Source of the DNA: Nocardioides sp. TF02-7
GTDB taxonomy: Bacteria; Actinomycetota; Actinomycetes; Propionibacteriales; Nocardioidaceae
Length of the DNA stretch: 64,000 nucleotides
NCBI RefSeq assembly: GCF_022437945.1
Contig: NZ_CP092535.1
Span: 3,844,001-3,908,000 of the forward strand
Direction: 5' to 3'
The translations under genes and the position numbers were made by a program. The stretch's first letter is position 1, and each line of letters opens with the position of its first letter. The notes under the pieces were generated by a model. It did not search any database and was not told where the DNA came from. It worked only from the letters and a program-made list of their open reading frames with translations. This document shows, piece after piece, positions 9,296-19,604 of this stretch.

Positions 9296-9471
9296 CCGGG
9301 CGCTGACCCGGGCGTTGTTGCCTGGTCTGGTACCGACGTCGGCCGATCCGGGCCGTGCCGCGTGTCCCCCGGGCGTCCGGCCACGTAGCCTCGGCAGTGG
9401 TCCGGTGCCATGGGGGTGAGCCGGACGGGGGAGCAAGCGGGCGACCGCCCGGACACCCAGGGGAGAAGAAG

Positions 9472-9621
9472 ATGGCCGGCTCGGACCTGCTCGTGCGACC
9501 GCGCACACGCCCGGCTCCACGGCTGCTGGAGGTCCTCCGGCAGCCGCGGGCGTTCCTCGCGCTCTACGCGGGCGTGCTCATCGTGGTGCTCACCGCGATG
9601 AGCCTGATCCAGAACCGCTGA
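9472..9621 (+). CDS. Small membrane protein, 49 residues
   Basis: ATG at 9472 is preceded by GGGGAGAAGAAG, a good ribosome site. A basic N-terminus (VRPRTRPAPRLLEVLRQPR) is followed by one transmembrane helix (LALYAGVLIVVLTAMSL). The gene ends just before a perfect terminator hairpin, which supports it as a real transcription unit. Function is unknown. Confidence 0.55.
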   Translation: MAGSDLLVRPRTRPAPRLLEVLRQPRAFLALYAGVLIVVLTAMSLIQNR

Positions 9622-9624
9622 CGC

Positions 9625-9661
9625 GACGACGCCCGGCAGCACGAGGCTGCCGGGCGTCGTC
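9625..9661. terminator. Bidirectional terminator hairpin between the small membrane gene and the sigma factor
   Basis: GACGACGCCCGGCAGC pairs with GCTGCCGGGCGTCGTC (16-bp perfect stem, 5-base loop). It lies between convergent genes and can serve both strands. Confidence 0.85.
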
Positions 9662-9695
9662 GGTCGGCGTCAGAGGTCAGTCGGCTCCGTCGCCG

Positions 9696-10692
9696 TCAGG
9701 CGGCCAGGTCGGGGTCGCCGAGGCGGCGCAGCTTCTGCAGCGCCTCCCGCTCCAGCTGGCGCACCCGCTCGGCGGAGATCCCGTGCTTGGCACCGATGTC
9801 GGCGAGCTTGTGCTGCCGGCCGTCGACGAGGCCGTAGCGGGACCGGATGATGTCGGCCGCCCGGTCGTCGAGCTGGGAGACCAGCCGGTTGAGCCGGTCG
9901 CGCGCCTCGTGGTCGAGGACGCTGATGTCCGGCCCCGGGGCCGTCTCCTGGGCCATCAGGTCGCCGAGCGAGGTGTCGCCGTCCTCGTCGACCGGCGTGT
10001 CCAGGCTGACGTGCTCGCGGCCCCACGACATCAGGTCGAGGACCCGCTCCAGCTCCATGCCGAGCTCGTTGGCGATCTCGCCCGGCTCCGGCTCGCGGCC
10101 GAGCTGCCGCTCCAGGGGTGCGGCGGGCGCCGCTGACCTGGTTGAGCTCCTCGACGACGTGGACGGGCAGCCGGACCACGCGCGCCTGCTGGGCGATGCC
10201 ACGGGTGATCGCCTGCCGCACCCACCAGGTGGCGTAGGTCGAGAACTTGTAGCCCTTGGCGTAGTCGAACTTCTCGACGGCGCGGATCAGGCCGGTGTTG
10301 CCCTCCTGGATCAGGTCGAGCATCGGCATCTGCGCGCGGCCGTACTTCCGGGCGATCGACACCACGAGCCGCAGGTTCGCGGTGATGAACTCGTCGACCG
10401 CCTTCCGGCCCTCCTCGGCCAGCCACTCGAGCTCCTCCTGGGTGGCGCGCTTGGGCGCCCCACCCTTGCGCCGGCCGACCCGCCCCTCGTCGAGGAGGTG
10501 CTGGGCGTAGAGCCCGGCCTCGATCGTCTTGGCGAGCTCGACCTCGCGGGCAGCGTCGAGCAGGGGGGTGCGGGCGATCTCGTCGAGGTACAGGCCGACG
10601 CTGTCGCGGCCCTCGATCTCACGTCCGGTGGACCTCGGGACGCTGCTGCGCGCCCGAGCGCTCTCCTTGGTCGTCACCACAGTTGCAGCCAT
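9696..10692 (-). CDS. Group 2 sigma-70 factor (HrdB/SigB-like; one frame break)
   Basis: The ATG at 10692 follows GAAGGAGGGG. The restored protein of about 330 residues has region 1.2 (DSVGLYLDEIARTPLL) and region 2 with NLRLVVSIARKYG, LDLIQEGNTGLIRAVEKFDY and GYKFSTYATWWVRQAITR. Region 3 and region 4 (HGISAERVRQLEREALQKLR) follow. The N-terminus is too short for a primary HrdB, so it resembles SigB/HrdA-type stress sigma factors. The frame changes near 10,122; removing one C joins NQVSGARRT to LERQLGREPEPGEIA. An untranslated upstream region of about 170 bases separates it from the oligopeptidase gene. Confidence 0.85.
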
Positions 10693-10866
10693 CGCGACCC
10701 CTCCTTCACGTCGAGGCGACCTTGCGCCCCGCACATCGTGATCAACGCGCTCCGGCGGTGCCGTGTTCCCATGCTGTTCCCTCGGTCCCGCAGGTGCTCT
10801 CGTCTGCTCTGACGTGCCAACGGGTGCGAGAGTTGCGACGGCCGACAACTCTCAGGGAGTTCTCAG

Positions 10867-13072
10867 TCAGTCACGCCCGAGCGCTGGAGGTGTACCCAGG
10901 CCCGAGAGCCCCATCCGGTCGAGGATCCAGGCCACGGTGAACGCCCGGTCGTGCCAGGCGCGGTAGCGGCCCGAGACGCCGCCGTGGCCCGCGGCCATCT
11001 CGGTGCGCAGCAGCACGTCGGCCCGGGGTGCGACCGCTCGCAGCCGGGCCACCCACTTGGCCGGCTCGACGTAGAGCACGCGGGTGTCGTTGAGCGAGGT
11101 CTCGGCGAGGATCGGGGGGTACGGGAGGTCGGCGACGTTGTCGTACGGCGCGTAGCCGGCGATCCGGTCGTAGGCGGCGGGGTCGTCCTCGGGGTTGCCC
11201 CACTCGTCGTACTCGGTGACGGTGAGGGGGAGCGAGGAGTCGAGCATGGTGGTGAGCACGTCGACGAACGGCACCCCCGCGACGATCCCGCCGAACGCCT
11301 CGGGCGCCTGGTTGGCGACGGCGCCCATCAGCAGCCCGCCGGCGCTGGCGCCCTCGGCGACGATCCGGTCGGGCGTGCTCCAGCCGGTGTCGACCAGGTG
11401 GCGGGCGCAGGCGACGAAGTCGTCGAACGTGTGCTGCTTGTGCTCGAGCTTGCCGTCGTCGTACCACCGCCGGCCGAGCTCGCCGCCGCCGCGGACGTGG
11501 GCGATGGCGAACGCGGCGCCGCGGTCGAGGAGCGAGAGCCGGGCGACGGAGAAGTAGGGGTCGACGGCGTACTCGTAGGCGCCGTAGCCGTAGAGCAGCA
11601 CCGGCACCGGAGCGTCGCCGCCGGGGCCGCGGGCGTCCTTGCGGACGACCAGCGAGACGGGCACCCGGACACCGTCGGGCGCGGTCGCCCAGAGCCGGTG
11701 CTCCTCGTAGTCGTCGGGGTCGTAGCCGCCGAGCACCGGCGCCTGCTTCAGCAGCACCCGCTCCCGGGTGCGGAGGTCGACGTCGTAGACCGACGACGGC
11801 TGGGCCAGGCTGGTCATGCCCACCCGGATCACCGGCTGGTCGAACGACGGGTTGCCGCCGACGCCGGTGGTCGCCAGGTCGCCGGGGAAGTCGACCAGCC
11901 AGTCGTCGACCACGCCGTCGGCGCCGAGCTCGAGGACCCGCACCCGCGGCAGGCCGCCGCTGCGCTGCTGGACGACGATGTGCGCGGCGAAGGCGTCGGC
12001 GTCCTCGAGCCTGACCTCGGGGTCGTGGGGGAGCAGCGGGGTCCAGTCGGCGCGTCCGGTCGGCCGGGTCGGGGCGGTGGCCAGCTCGAACTCCGGACCG
12101 CTCGCGTTGTGCAGGACCAGGAACCGGTCCTCGCCGCCGATCACCGCGTGCTCGAGGGAGTACTCGACCCCCTCCTCGCGGGTGGCGAAGCACCAGGGTT
12201 GCGCGGACGCGTCGGTGGCGTCGAGGACGTGGTACTCCGAGGTGGTCTTCGCCGACGTCGCGATGACGACGTACTGCCGGCTCCGGGTGCGTCCCACCCC
12301 CACCCAGAACCGGCCGTCCTCCTCGTGGAAGACCAGCTCGTCGTGCTCCTGGGCGGTGCCGAGCCGGTGCCGCCAGACCTTGTCGGCCCGCCAGGTCTCG
12401 TCGACGGTCGCGTAGTAGAAGTGGTCGGGCGTGGCGCCCCCAGGTGACGCCGCCCAGGACGCCGGTGATCTCGTCGTCGAGCAGCCGACCGGTGGTGAGG
12501 TCCTTGACCCGCACGGTGTAGCGCTCGTCGCCGACGACGTCGGTGGCGTAGGCGAGCAGCCGGTCGTCGGGGCTGACCGACGACCCGCCGACGGAGAAGA
12601 AGTCGTGACCCTCGGCGAGCGCGTCGAGGTCGAGCAGGACCTCCTCGCCGGGCAGCGCCGGCTGGTCGGGGCGGGCGTCCTCGGCGGGGCGCGGGGGCAC
12701 CCAGGCGTCCGGGCCGTCCGGATCGGCGACCGGCACCCGGCAGCTGGCGCCGTACTGGCGCCCCTCGAAGGACCGGCCGTAGTACCAGTAGCCGCGCACC
12801 CGCGTCGGCACGGAGAGGTCGGTCTCGAGCGTGCGCGACCTGATCTCCTCGAAGACCTGCTGCCGCAGGTCGGCGAGGTGGGCGGTGCGGGCCTGGGTGT
12901 AGGCGTTCTCCGCCTCGAGGTGGGCGAGGACGTCCGGGTCGTCCCTGGCGCGCAGCCAGTCGTACTCGTCGGTGCGGGACCGGCCGTGGTGGGAGCTCGT
13001 GACGGGGCGGCGAGCGGCGACCGGTGGGGTCGGGGCGCCGGCTGCGGGGGCGGGTGCGGACACGTCGGTCAC
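10867..13072 (-). CDS. S9 prolyl oligopeptidase / oligopeptidase B (one frame break)
   Basis: The restored protein has about 735 residues. The N-terminal propeller starts HGRSRTDEYDWLRARDDP, a hallmark of oligopeptidase B. The C-terminal alpha/beta-hydrolase has the nucleophile elbow in EGASAGGLLMGAV (Ser of GxSxGG), YDEWGNP, and the final His in AGHGGVSGR. It is a cytosolic serine peptidase that cleaves short peptides, usually after Arg or Lys. The frame shifts near 12,438; one G removed from TGGGGGCGCC joins GVTW to GATPDHFYY. It is transcribed toward the sigma factor gene but ends 175 bp short of its start. Confidence 0.88.
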
Positions 13073-13436
13073 CGTATCCGGCGCCGCCGAAGCCGTCGCG
13101 GGCGAGGCGCGGCGTCCACAGGGACCGGTGGAGGACCTGTGGATGACGGGCGGTTCCTGTGCAGAGGACGAGCGTTCGTGTGGAGGAACCTGTGGGACCC
13201 GAAGTTTGTCGAAGATCTTCGCCGATCGCCCTTGTGCGGGTGGGACCGGGAGGCGTAGAACTCTTTCACCGATCCGGAGCTCCCGGGCCTCCGGGCCAGG
13301 GGGACGACGGATCGGGGGGTCGGACGACAGCGTCCTTCCGGTCCTCGCGGGGAGACCTGCGGGGCGCCGCCCGCGGTGACGGGCCGGCGGGGAGGACGGT
13401 GAGCCGGCTCGACCGGAGCCACCGGCCGGTCACGCC
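13073..13436. other. Intergenic stretch with no recognisable gene
   Basis: This 364-bp gap lies between the oligopeptidase start and the dinB terminator. Several CCACAGG/CCTGTGGA segments (13,110-13,200) recall dispersed DnaA-like or promoter elements but do not form clear boxes. I found no ORF with family resemblance, although dinB neighbours such as mraZ were looked for. Confidence 0.5.
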
Positions 13437-13473
13437 GAGGGCCTCTTGATGCTCATACCATCAAGAGGCCCTC
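13437..13473. terminator. dinB terminator hairpin
   Basis: GAGGGCCTCTTGATG pairs perfectly with CATCAAGAGGCCCTC around a 7-base loop, 23 bases past the dinB stop codon (minus strand). Confidence 0.8.
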
Positions 13474-13495
13474 ACCCTTTCCACCCACGTGCGTG

Positions 13496-14958
13496 TTACC
13501 CAGGTGGGTGGCGCTCCACCCGGGTCGACGCTGCCGGTTCCGCCGGTTGTGTCGGTTCTGCCGGGTCCGCCGGCTCGTCCGGCTCCGGGTGCCGCCAGCG
13601 CACCAGCGCCGGGTCGTCGACGGCGAACGACCGCACCGGGCCCGGCGGCGTGAGGGCGGTCTCGAACCGCACCGTCACGACGCCCCGGCCGGCGCCCCAA
13701 ACCCAGCCACGGCCGTGCTCGTCGTGCACGACGTCCATGCCCGGCCGGTAGCCGCCCGTCGCGGGGTCGGGTGCGGCGTCGGGAGTGGGGTCGCGGGCCG
13801 GGTCGACGGCAGCCGCGGCGGAGGCCGGTGCCGCGGCGTCCGGCTCGCCGGCGGCGTCGGAGATGTCGGAGCCGTCGGTGGGGGCGCCGGTGGCGAAGAG
13901 CTCGTCCTGGACCCAGTCGGCCAGCCCGGAGACGCCGACGCCCAGGAGCCGTACGCCGCCGGAGGTGTCGACCCCGTCGAGCAGCTGGTGGGCCAGGCGG
14001 GTGATCAGCGCGGGGTCGTCGGTGGGGCTGGGCAGGGTGGTCGAGCGGCTCAGCGTCGTGAAGTCGTAGAGCCGCACCTTGATCGACACCGTCCGGCCGG
14101 ACAGCCCGTTGCCGCGCAGCCGCCGCGCGACCTCCGCCGCCTGCCGGGCGAGCAGGCTCTGCATGAGCCGCAGGTCGGCCAGGTCGTTCTCGTAGGTGTC
14201 CTCGACGCTGACCGACTTCGCCTCCCGCTCCGGGACCACCGGCCGGTCGTCCTGCGCGAACGCGAGCCGGTGCAGCGCCGTGCCGCTGGCCTTCCCGAGC
14301 ACGCGCACCAGCTCGTCCTCGCCGACCTGCTGCAGGTCGGCGACGGTCGAGACGCCGATCCGCCGCAGGCGCTCGACGGTGGCCGGCCCGACCCCCGGGA
14401 TGACGCGGACGTGCATCGGCCGGAGCAGGTCGAGCTCGGTGCCCGGCGCCACGACCACCAGTCCGTCGGGCTTGTCGAGGTCGCTGGCCACCTTGGCGAG
14501 GAACTTGGAGCTGGCCACCCCGACCGACCCGGTCAGGCCGCCGGTGACCTCGTGCACCCGGCGGCGCAGGTCCTCGGCGAACGCGGTGACGGTCGGGACC
14601 TCCAGGTCGGGCAGCCCGGCCTGCTCGAGGTCGACGAACGCCTCGTCGAGCGAGAGCGGCTCCACGAGCGGCGAGCACGAGCGCAGCAGCGCCATCACCG
14701 CCGCGCTCGTCGAGCGGTAGGCGTCGAAGCGGCCGGAGAGGTACGCCGCGTGCGGGCACCGCGCCCGGGCCTCCCTGGTCGACATGGCCGACCGGACGCC
14801 GTACGCCCGGGCCTCGTAGGACGCGGTCGACACCACCCCGCGGTTGCCCACCCCGCCGACCACGACCGGCTTCCCCGCAGCGACGGCTTGTCACGCTGCT
14901 CGACCGCCGCGAAGAACGCGTCGAGGTCCAGGTGCAGGACCGAGGCCAACGCGCGCAC
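13496..14958 (-). CDS. dinB: DNA polymerase IV (one frame break)
   Basis: This Y-family translesion polymerase has LHLDLDAFFAAVEQ, the first catalytic acidic motif. VVSTASYEARAYGVRSAMS and PLSLDEAFVDLE, with the second catalytic Asp-Glu pair, follow, and VASSKFLAKVASDLDKP lies in the palm. Helix-hairpin-helix thumb (VIPGVGPATVERLRRIGVST) and little-finger domains come next. The tail of about 120 residues is Asp/Ala/Pro-rich and longer than in E. coli DinB. The GTG at 14958 is the start. One G is missing near 14,878; adding it turns LRGSRSWSA into LRGKPVVVGGVGN. It runs into a clean terminator. Confidence 0.9.
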
Positions 14959-14991
14959 AGCGGCACGGTATCCGCCGCCACCCCCGGGCCG

Positions 14992-15147
14992 ACGGTCGAG
15001 TCGGTCGAGTCGGTTGAATCGGCTGAATCGGTCGGATCAGGGTCGACCGATGCCGTCGGCGGGGGACGTGACGGGCAATCCCTCCACTTGTCCGGCATTG
15101 CTTTGCCCGACATGTTGAGGTTTCCCCGGCCGACCGGGGAAACCTCA
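14992..15147. repeat. 9-bp tandem repeats and two hairpins between dinB and the DUF4192 gene
   Basis: The gap of about 320 bp between divergent genes holds three items. A run of degenerate 9-mers (GTCGAGTCG, GTCGAGTCG, GTTGAATCG, GCTGAATCG) lies from about 14,994. An imperfect inverted pair TGTCCGGCA / TGCCCGACA follows at about 15,090-15,113. A perfect 14-bp hairpin TGAGGTTTCCCCGG / CCGGGGAAACCTCA lies at 15,116-15,147. The genes diverge here, so this is not a simple terminator. Confidence 0.7.
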
Positions 15148-15279
15148 CGTCCCCCGCCCCCGCCGCGCCCGCCGCCCCGAACCCACCAACCGTCCACAGC
15201 CCGCCGGGACGAGCCGGCCATCCACAGGCCGGGCGGCCGGCCGCCGCCGACGTCGGCCGCCGGGGCGAGCGTGGGGGGC

Positions 15280-16336
15280 ATGACGTCGACACCAGCCGTG
15301 CCCCCTCCCGACCTGCCCCCTCCCGACAACACCCTCCGTGTGCGCAGTGCCGAGGACCTGCTCGCCGTCGCACCCGTGGTGCTCGGCTTCTGGCCCGAGC
15401 AGTCGGTGGTGATGATCACCAGCGACGCCGACCGCCAGTTCCACGCGCGGGTCGGCCTCCCCACCGGCGCTCCGGCCGCCGGGCTGGGCGCGGGAGGTCG
15501 CCGAGAGCCTCGTCCCGCCCGCCCGGCGCAACGGGGTGCGCTCGTTGGCGTTCCTCATCTACAGCGACGACCCGGTCGTCGTCAGGAAGGCCTGGGGAGC
15601 TCTGCGCCGGGAGTGCGAGGCGTCCGGCATCCGGGTGCTGGAGGTGCTGCGGGTCGAGGCCGGGCGCTACTACCCGCTCCTGGCGGGGCCGCACCTGCGG
15701 GAGGTCGGCGTCGCCTACGACGTCTCGACCCACCCGCTCCTGGTCCGCGGGGTGGTCGAGGGCCAGGTGGTCGAGGCGAGCCGCGACGCGCTCGCGGCGA
15801 CCGTCGGCCCCGACCCGGCGGCGGTGGAGGCGGTGTCGGCGGCGCTCGCTCGACCCGGTGTCGTCCCGGCCGAGGGGCTGCCCGCCACCGACGCAGCGCG
15901 GCGGTTCTGGGGCGACCGGGTGCGGGCGCTGGTCACCCGCCACGTCGATCGACGAGCAGCCGGTGCGACCCGGCCGACGGCGCGGGAGGTGGCGTGGACG
16001 GTGTGGGCGGTCCAGGACGTCACCGTCCGCGACGCCGCCTGGGCGCTGATGACGGTCGCAGGTGCACGCGGCCACGCCGACTTCTGGGGTGACGTGCTCC
16101 GGCGCACCCCCGAGGAGCTGGTGCCGGCACCGGCCTGCCTGTTCGGCTGGGCGTCCTGGCTGACCGGCAACGGCGCGCTGGCCTGGGTCGGCGTCGACCG
16201 CTGCCAGGCCGTCGACCCCGACTACAGCATGGCCCGGCTGCTCGGCGACTTCCTCGCGGCCGCGGTCCCGCCGGAGGACGGGGAGCCGAGCCTGGCGTGG
16301 GACGCCGACCTGTCCGGCTGGGGCGCGAGCCCCTGA
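15280..16336 (+). CDS. DUF4192 family protein (one frame break)
   Basis: The restored protein of about 351 residues carries the DUF4192 hallmarks: LRVRSAEDLLAVAPVVLGFWPEQSVVMIT at the start, then SLAFLIYSDD and EVLRVEAGRYYPLL, and LFGWASWLTGNGALAWVGVDRC near the end. DUF4192 proteins are actinobacterial, cytosolic and of unknown function. The frame changes near 15,490; one G removed from GCCGGGCTGG gives AAGWAREVAESLVPP. The ATG at 15280 follows a G-rich stretch. It is divergent from dinB. Confidence 0.8.
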
Positions 16337-16361
16337 CACCGGTTGCCTGCCTGACTAGTGT
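16333..16361 (+). promoter_or_regulatory. Sigma-70 promoter of the GCS2 ligase gene
   Basis: CTGACA (16333-16338) and TAGTGT (16356-16361) are 17 bp apart, close to consensus. The ATG follows 6 bases after the -10, so the transcript is probably leaderless. The -35 overlaps the end of the DUF4192 gene. Confidence 0.65.
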
Positions 16362-16367
16362 CGCCGC

Positions 16368-17828
16368 ATGGGCGAGGAGGTCGACGCACAAGAATTACGG
16401 GTGAGGACCGGACCCGGCACCGGGAGAAGGTCCGCCGGTGCCTCGACGTGTTCGAGCGGATGCTGCGCGAGTCGGCGTTCGACACCGACGATCCGATGAC
16501 CGGTCTCGAGGTCGAGCTCAACCTCGTCGACGACGCCGGCGACCCGGCGCTCCGCAACGCCGAGGCGCTGGACGCCATCGCCGACCCCGACTTCCAGACC
16601 GAGCTCGGCCGGTTCAACATCGAGATGAACGCGGCGCCCGCGTCCCCTGCGCGACGGCGGGCTCGAGGGCTTCGAGATCGGCCTCCGCCGCAGTCTCAAC
16701 GCGGCCCAGCAGCGCTCTGCCGGCGTCGGCGCCCACCTGGTGATGATCGGCATCCTGCCGACCCTCACCGCCGAGCACCTCTCGCTGGAGGCGATCAGCA
16801 GCAACCCCCGCTACCGGCTGCTGAGCGAGCAGGTGCTGCGCGCCCGCGGCGAGGACATCAGCATCGACATCGGCCGCGCCGAGCGGCTGCGCACCACGGC
16901 TGACTCGATCCTCCCGGAGGCGGCGTGCACCAGCACGCAGCTCCACGTGCAGACCCCGCCGGAGAAGTTCGCGGCGTACTGGAACGCCTCCCAGGTGATC
17001 TCGGGCGTGCAGCTCGCGCTCGGCGCCAACTCGCCGTACCTCCTGGGCAAGGAGCTGTGGCGGGAGACCCGGGTCCCGCTCTTCGAGCAGGCGACCGACA
17101 CCCGCAGCGAGGAGCTCAAGGCGCAGGGGGTCCGGCCCCGGGTGTGGTTCGGCGAGCGGTGGATCACCTCGGTGTTCGACCTGTTCGAGGAGAACGTGCG
17201 CTACTTCCCGGCGCTGCTGCCGATCACCGACGACGAGGACCCGCTCGTCGTGCTCGAGGCAGGCGGCACCCCCAACCTCTCCGAGCTGCGGCTCCACAAC
17301 GGCACCGTCTACCGCTGGAACCGGCCGGTCTACGACATCGCAGGCGGCCGGCCGCACCTGCGCGTCGAGAACCGGGTGCTCGCCGCCGGCCCCACGGTCG
17401 CCGACACGATCGCCAACGCCGCGTTCTACTTCGGGTTGGTCCGCTCGCTCGCGGAGAATGAGCGGCCGGTCTGGTCGCAGATGTCGTTCAGCGCGGCCGA
17501 GGAGAACTTCCACAGCGCCGCACGCGACGGCATCGAGGCGGAGGTCTACTGGCCCGGGGTCGGGCGGGTCCGCGCCACCGAGCTGGTGATGCGGCGACTG
17601 CTCCCGATGGCCCGCCAGGGCCTCCTGGACTGGGGCGTGGGAGGCGACGTCGTCGACCACTACCTCGACATCATCGAGGAGCGGTGCCTGCGCGGCGTCA
17701 ACGGCGCGGAGTGGTTCGTGCAGCGGATGGCCGACCGGGACGACCAGGACCGCTACGACGCCATCCGCGCCGTGCTGGCGGAGTACCGGGAGGGCATGGC
17801 GGCCAACCGCCCCGTGCACTCCTGGTAG
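16368..17828 (+). CDS. GCS2-family carboxylate-amine ligase (two frame breaks)
   Basis: The restored protein of about 487 residues belongs to the glutamate-cysteine ligase family 2 (YbdK/EgtA-like). It has GLEVELNLVDD with the metal-binding Glu residues, ELGRFNIEMN, STQLHVQTP, QVISGVQLALGANSP and FYFGLVRSLAENERPVW. These enzymes join glutamate to an amine with ATP; the partner here could be cysteine or another amine. Breaks lie near 16,393 (one base missing) and 16,645 (one extra; restored reading LRDGGLEGFEIGLRRSLN). A near-consensus promoter sits directly upstream. Confidence 0.8.
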
Positions 17829-17831
17829 CGC

Positions 17832-18278
17832 TCACCGGCCGTCCGCGCGGTCCCGCAGCCGCTGCCACGAGCGGCCGACACCGGTGCAGGGGTCGTGCCA
17901 GCTGCGCCGAGTGACCACCACGAGCCCCAGCGTCAGCCCCAGTTCGCCGCCGGCCGCCGCGACCGCCGCCGACCACTCGCTGTCGGCGTCCTGCTGCTCG
18001 CGCTCCCCGCGGCGGGTCAGCCACAGCAACGGCACCACGCCGGTGTCGACCGCGGGCCGCAGCATCGCCTCCACGACGTCGGTGCGCAGCGCGTGGTCGA
18101 GCTCGTCGACCACCTCGAACCGGCGGGCCCGGATCCCGGGTACGCCGACGTGGAGCGCGGGCGGGTAGAGCCGGCGTCGCTCGGTGGCCCGGGCGTGGTC
18201 GAGCACGGCCCGGCGGAGCAGCCGTTGGAGGGCCCGGTCGACGGGCTCGCGGATGCCGCCCCGGGCGTCGTACCCCAT
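17832..18278 (-). CDS. Hypothetical protein, 148 residues
   Basis: The ORF from ATG 18278 is intact and opposed to the GCS2 gene, ending 3 bases from that gene's stop. It has an Arg-rich N-terminus, a middle with RRFEVVDELDHALRTDVVEAML and PLLWLTRRGE, and the tail RRSWHDPCTGVGRSWQRLRDR. It has no signal peptide or membrane helix. I do not recognise the family. Confidence 0.55.
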   Translation of the reverse strand: MGYDARGGIREPVDRALQRLLRRAVLDHARATERRRLYPPALHVGVPGIRARRFEVVDELDHALRTDVVEAMLRPAVDTGVVPLLWLTRRGEREQQDADSEWSAAVAAAGGELGLTLGLVVVTRRSWHDPCTGVGRSWQRLRDRADGR

Positions 18279-18380
18279 GGCGGCAGCCTGCCCCAACCGG
18301 GTGGGCGGCGCGCCGCTCCTCCACAGCCGTCCGCTCGGCCGCGCCGTGGTCCGGCGACTTTTCTGGCTAGTGTGCAGGTC

Positions 18381-18770
18381 ATGGCAACCGTCGTCGTCGG
18401 ATACGTGCCGAAACCGGAGGGTGAGGCCGCGCTGGCTGCCGCGGTCGGGGAGGCGCAGCGGCACGACGCCCGGCTGGTCGTCGTGCACACGCCCCGCGAG
18501 GGGGACGGCGACCAGGGCTACCTCGACCAGCTGCGCGCGACCCTCGCTGCGGCCGGTGTCGACCACGACCTGCGGATCGTGCCGCCCGGCGAGGGGACGA
18601 CCGGCGACCTGGTGACGGTGGCCGAGGAGGTCGACGCGACCCTGATCGTCATCGGCCTGCGCCGCCGGTCCCCGGTCGGCAAGCTGATCCTGGGCTCCAA
18701 CGCGCAGCGGGTGCTGCTCGACGCCCCGTGCCCGGTGCTGACCGTCAAGCCGCAGGCCGGCGGGCGGTGA
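18381..18770 (+). CDS. Universal stress protein (UspA family)
   Basis: This 129-residue single-domain protein has VVVGYVP at the N-terminus. The ATP-binding signature is GLRRRSPVGKLILGSNAQRVL, followed by APCPVLTVKP. The -10 box TAGTGT at 18368 lies 7 bases before the ATG, so the message is probably leaderless. The stop overlaps the rhodanese start (GTGA), so the two are translationally coupled. Confidence 0.9.
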   Translation: MATVVVGYVPKPEGEAALAAAVGEAQRHDARLVVVHTPREGDGDQGYLDQLRATLAAAGVDHDLRIVPPGEGTTGDLVTVAEEVDATLIVIGLRRRSPVGKLILGSNAQRVLLDAPCPVLTVKPQAGGR

Positions 18771-19600
18771 CCGGTCCGCTCGTCGGTCCCGAGGAGCTCG
18801 CCGCCCTCCTCGGCCGGGTGACGGTCCTCGACGTCCGCTACCGCACCGGCGGCCCGGCCGGCCCCGAGGAGCACGCCGCGGGACACGTGCCGGGCGCCCC
18901 GTACGTCGACCTCGACACCGCGTTGGCAGCGCCACCGGGCCCCCGTGGTCGGCACCCGCTCCCGCCGACCGCCGGCTTCGAGACGGCCATGCGCGCCGTC
19001 GGCGTCTCCGACGGCCGCCCGGTCGTGGTGTACGACGACTGGTCGGGGCACGCGGCCGCCCGCTGCTGGTGGCTGCTCCGGTTCCACGGCCACCGCGACG
19101 TGCGGGTGCTCGACGGCGGCTGGTCGGCGTGGACGGCGGCCGGGCTCCCGGTCGAGACCGGCGCCCCCGTGGTGGAGCCCGGTGACTTCACCGCGGTACC
19201 CGGCGGGCTGCCCGTCGTGACCGCCGAGGAGGTGCCGGCGGTCGGTGTGCTCGTGGACGCCCGCGCCCCCGAGCGCTACCGCGGGGAGACCGAGCCGCTC
19301 GACCCGGTCGCCGGCCACGTGCCCGGGGCCGTCAACGTGCCGACCTCGCGCAACCTCACCGCCGACGGCCGGTTCCGCGGCGCCGAAGAGCTGCGCGCCC
19401 TCTACGCCGAGGTGGGCGCGGTGCCGGGCGCCGACGTGGCGGCGTACTGCGGCTCGGGCGTCACCGCCGCCCTCGACGTGCTGGCGATGGAGGTCGCCGG
19501 GATCCAAGCCGCGCTCTACCCGGGCAGCTGGAGCGAATGGGTCGCCGACCCCGCCCGTCCGGTCGCCACCGGGGCGAGCCCCGCCGGCGACCCCCGTTAG
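18767..19600 (+). CDS. sseA: Two-domain rhodanese sulfurtransferase (3-mercaptopyruvate type)
   Basis: The 277-residue protein has two rhodanese domains. The first (residues about 5-125) lacks a catalytic Cys. The second ends with AAYCGSGVTAALDVLAM, whose loop CGSGVTA is typical of 3-mercaptopyruvate sulfurtransferase rather than thiosulfate sulfurtransferase (CRKGVTA). It moves sulfane sulfur to acceptors such as thioredoxin or cyanide in the cytosol. It is coupled by a 4-base overlap to the UspA gene. Confidence 0.85.
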   Translation: MTGPLVGPEELAALLGRVTVLDVRYRTGGPAGPEEHAAGHVPGAPYVDLDTALAAPPGPRGRHPLPPTAGFETAMRAVGVSDGRPVVVYDDWSGHAAARCWWLLRFHGHRDVRVLDGGWSAWTAAGLPVETGAPVVEPGDFTAVPGGLPVVTAEEVPAVGVLVDARAPERYRGETEPLDPVAGHVPGAVNVPTSRNLTADGRFRGAEELRALYAEVGAVPGADVAAYCGSGVTAALDVLAMEVAGIQAALYPGSWSEWVADPARPVATGASPAGDPR

Positions 19601-19604
19601 CCCG

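Noticed and set aside
13073..13436. mraZ or DUF3040 gene expected near dinB
   Set aside because: None of the conserved segments of either protein could be found in any frame.
14932..15280. N-terminal extension of the DUF4192 protein in the open plus-strand frame
   Set aside because: The frame reads low-complexity Val-Glu-Ser and Pro repeats over the 9-mers and hairpins. The family start motif lies shortly after ATG 15280.
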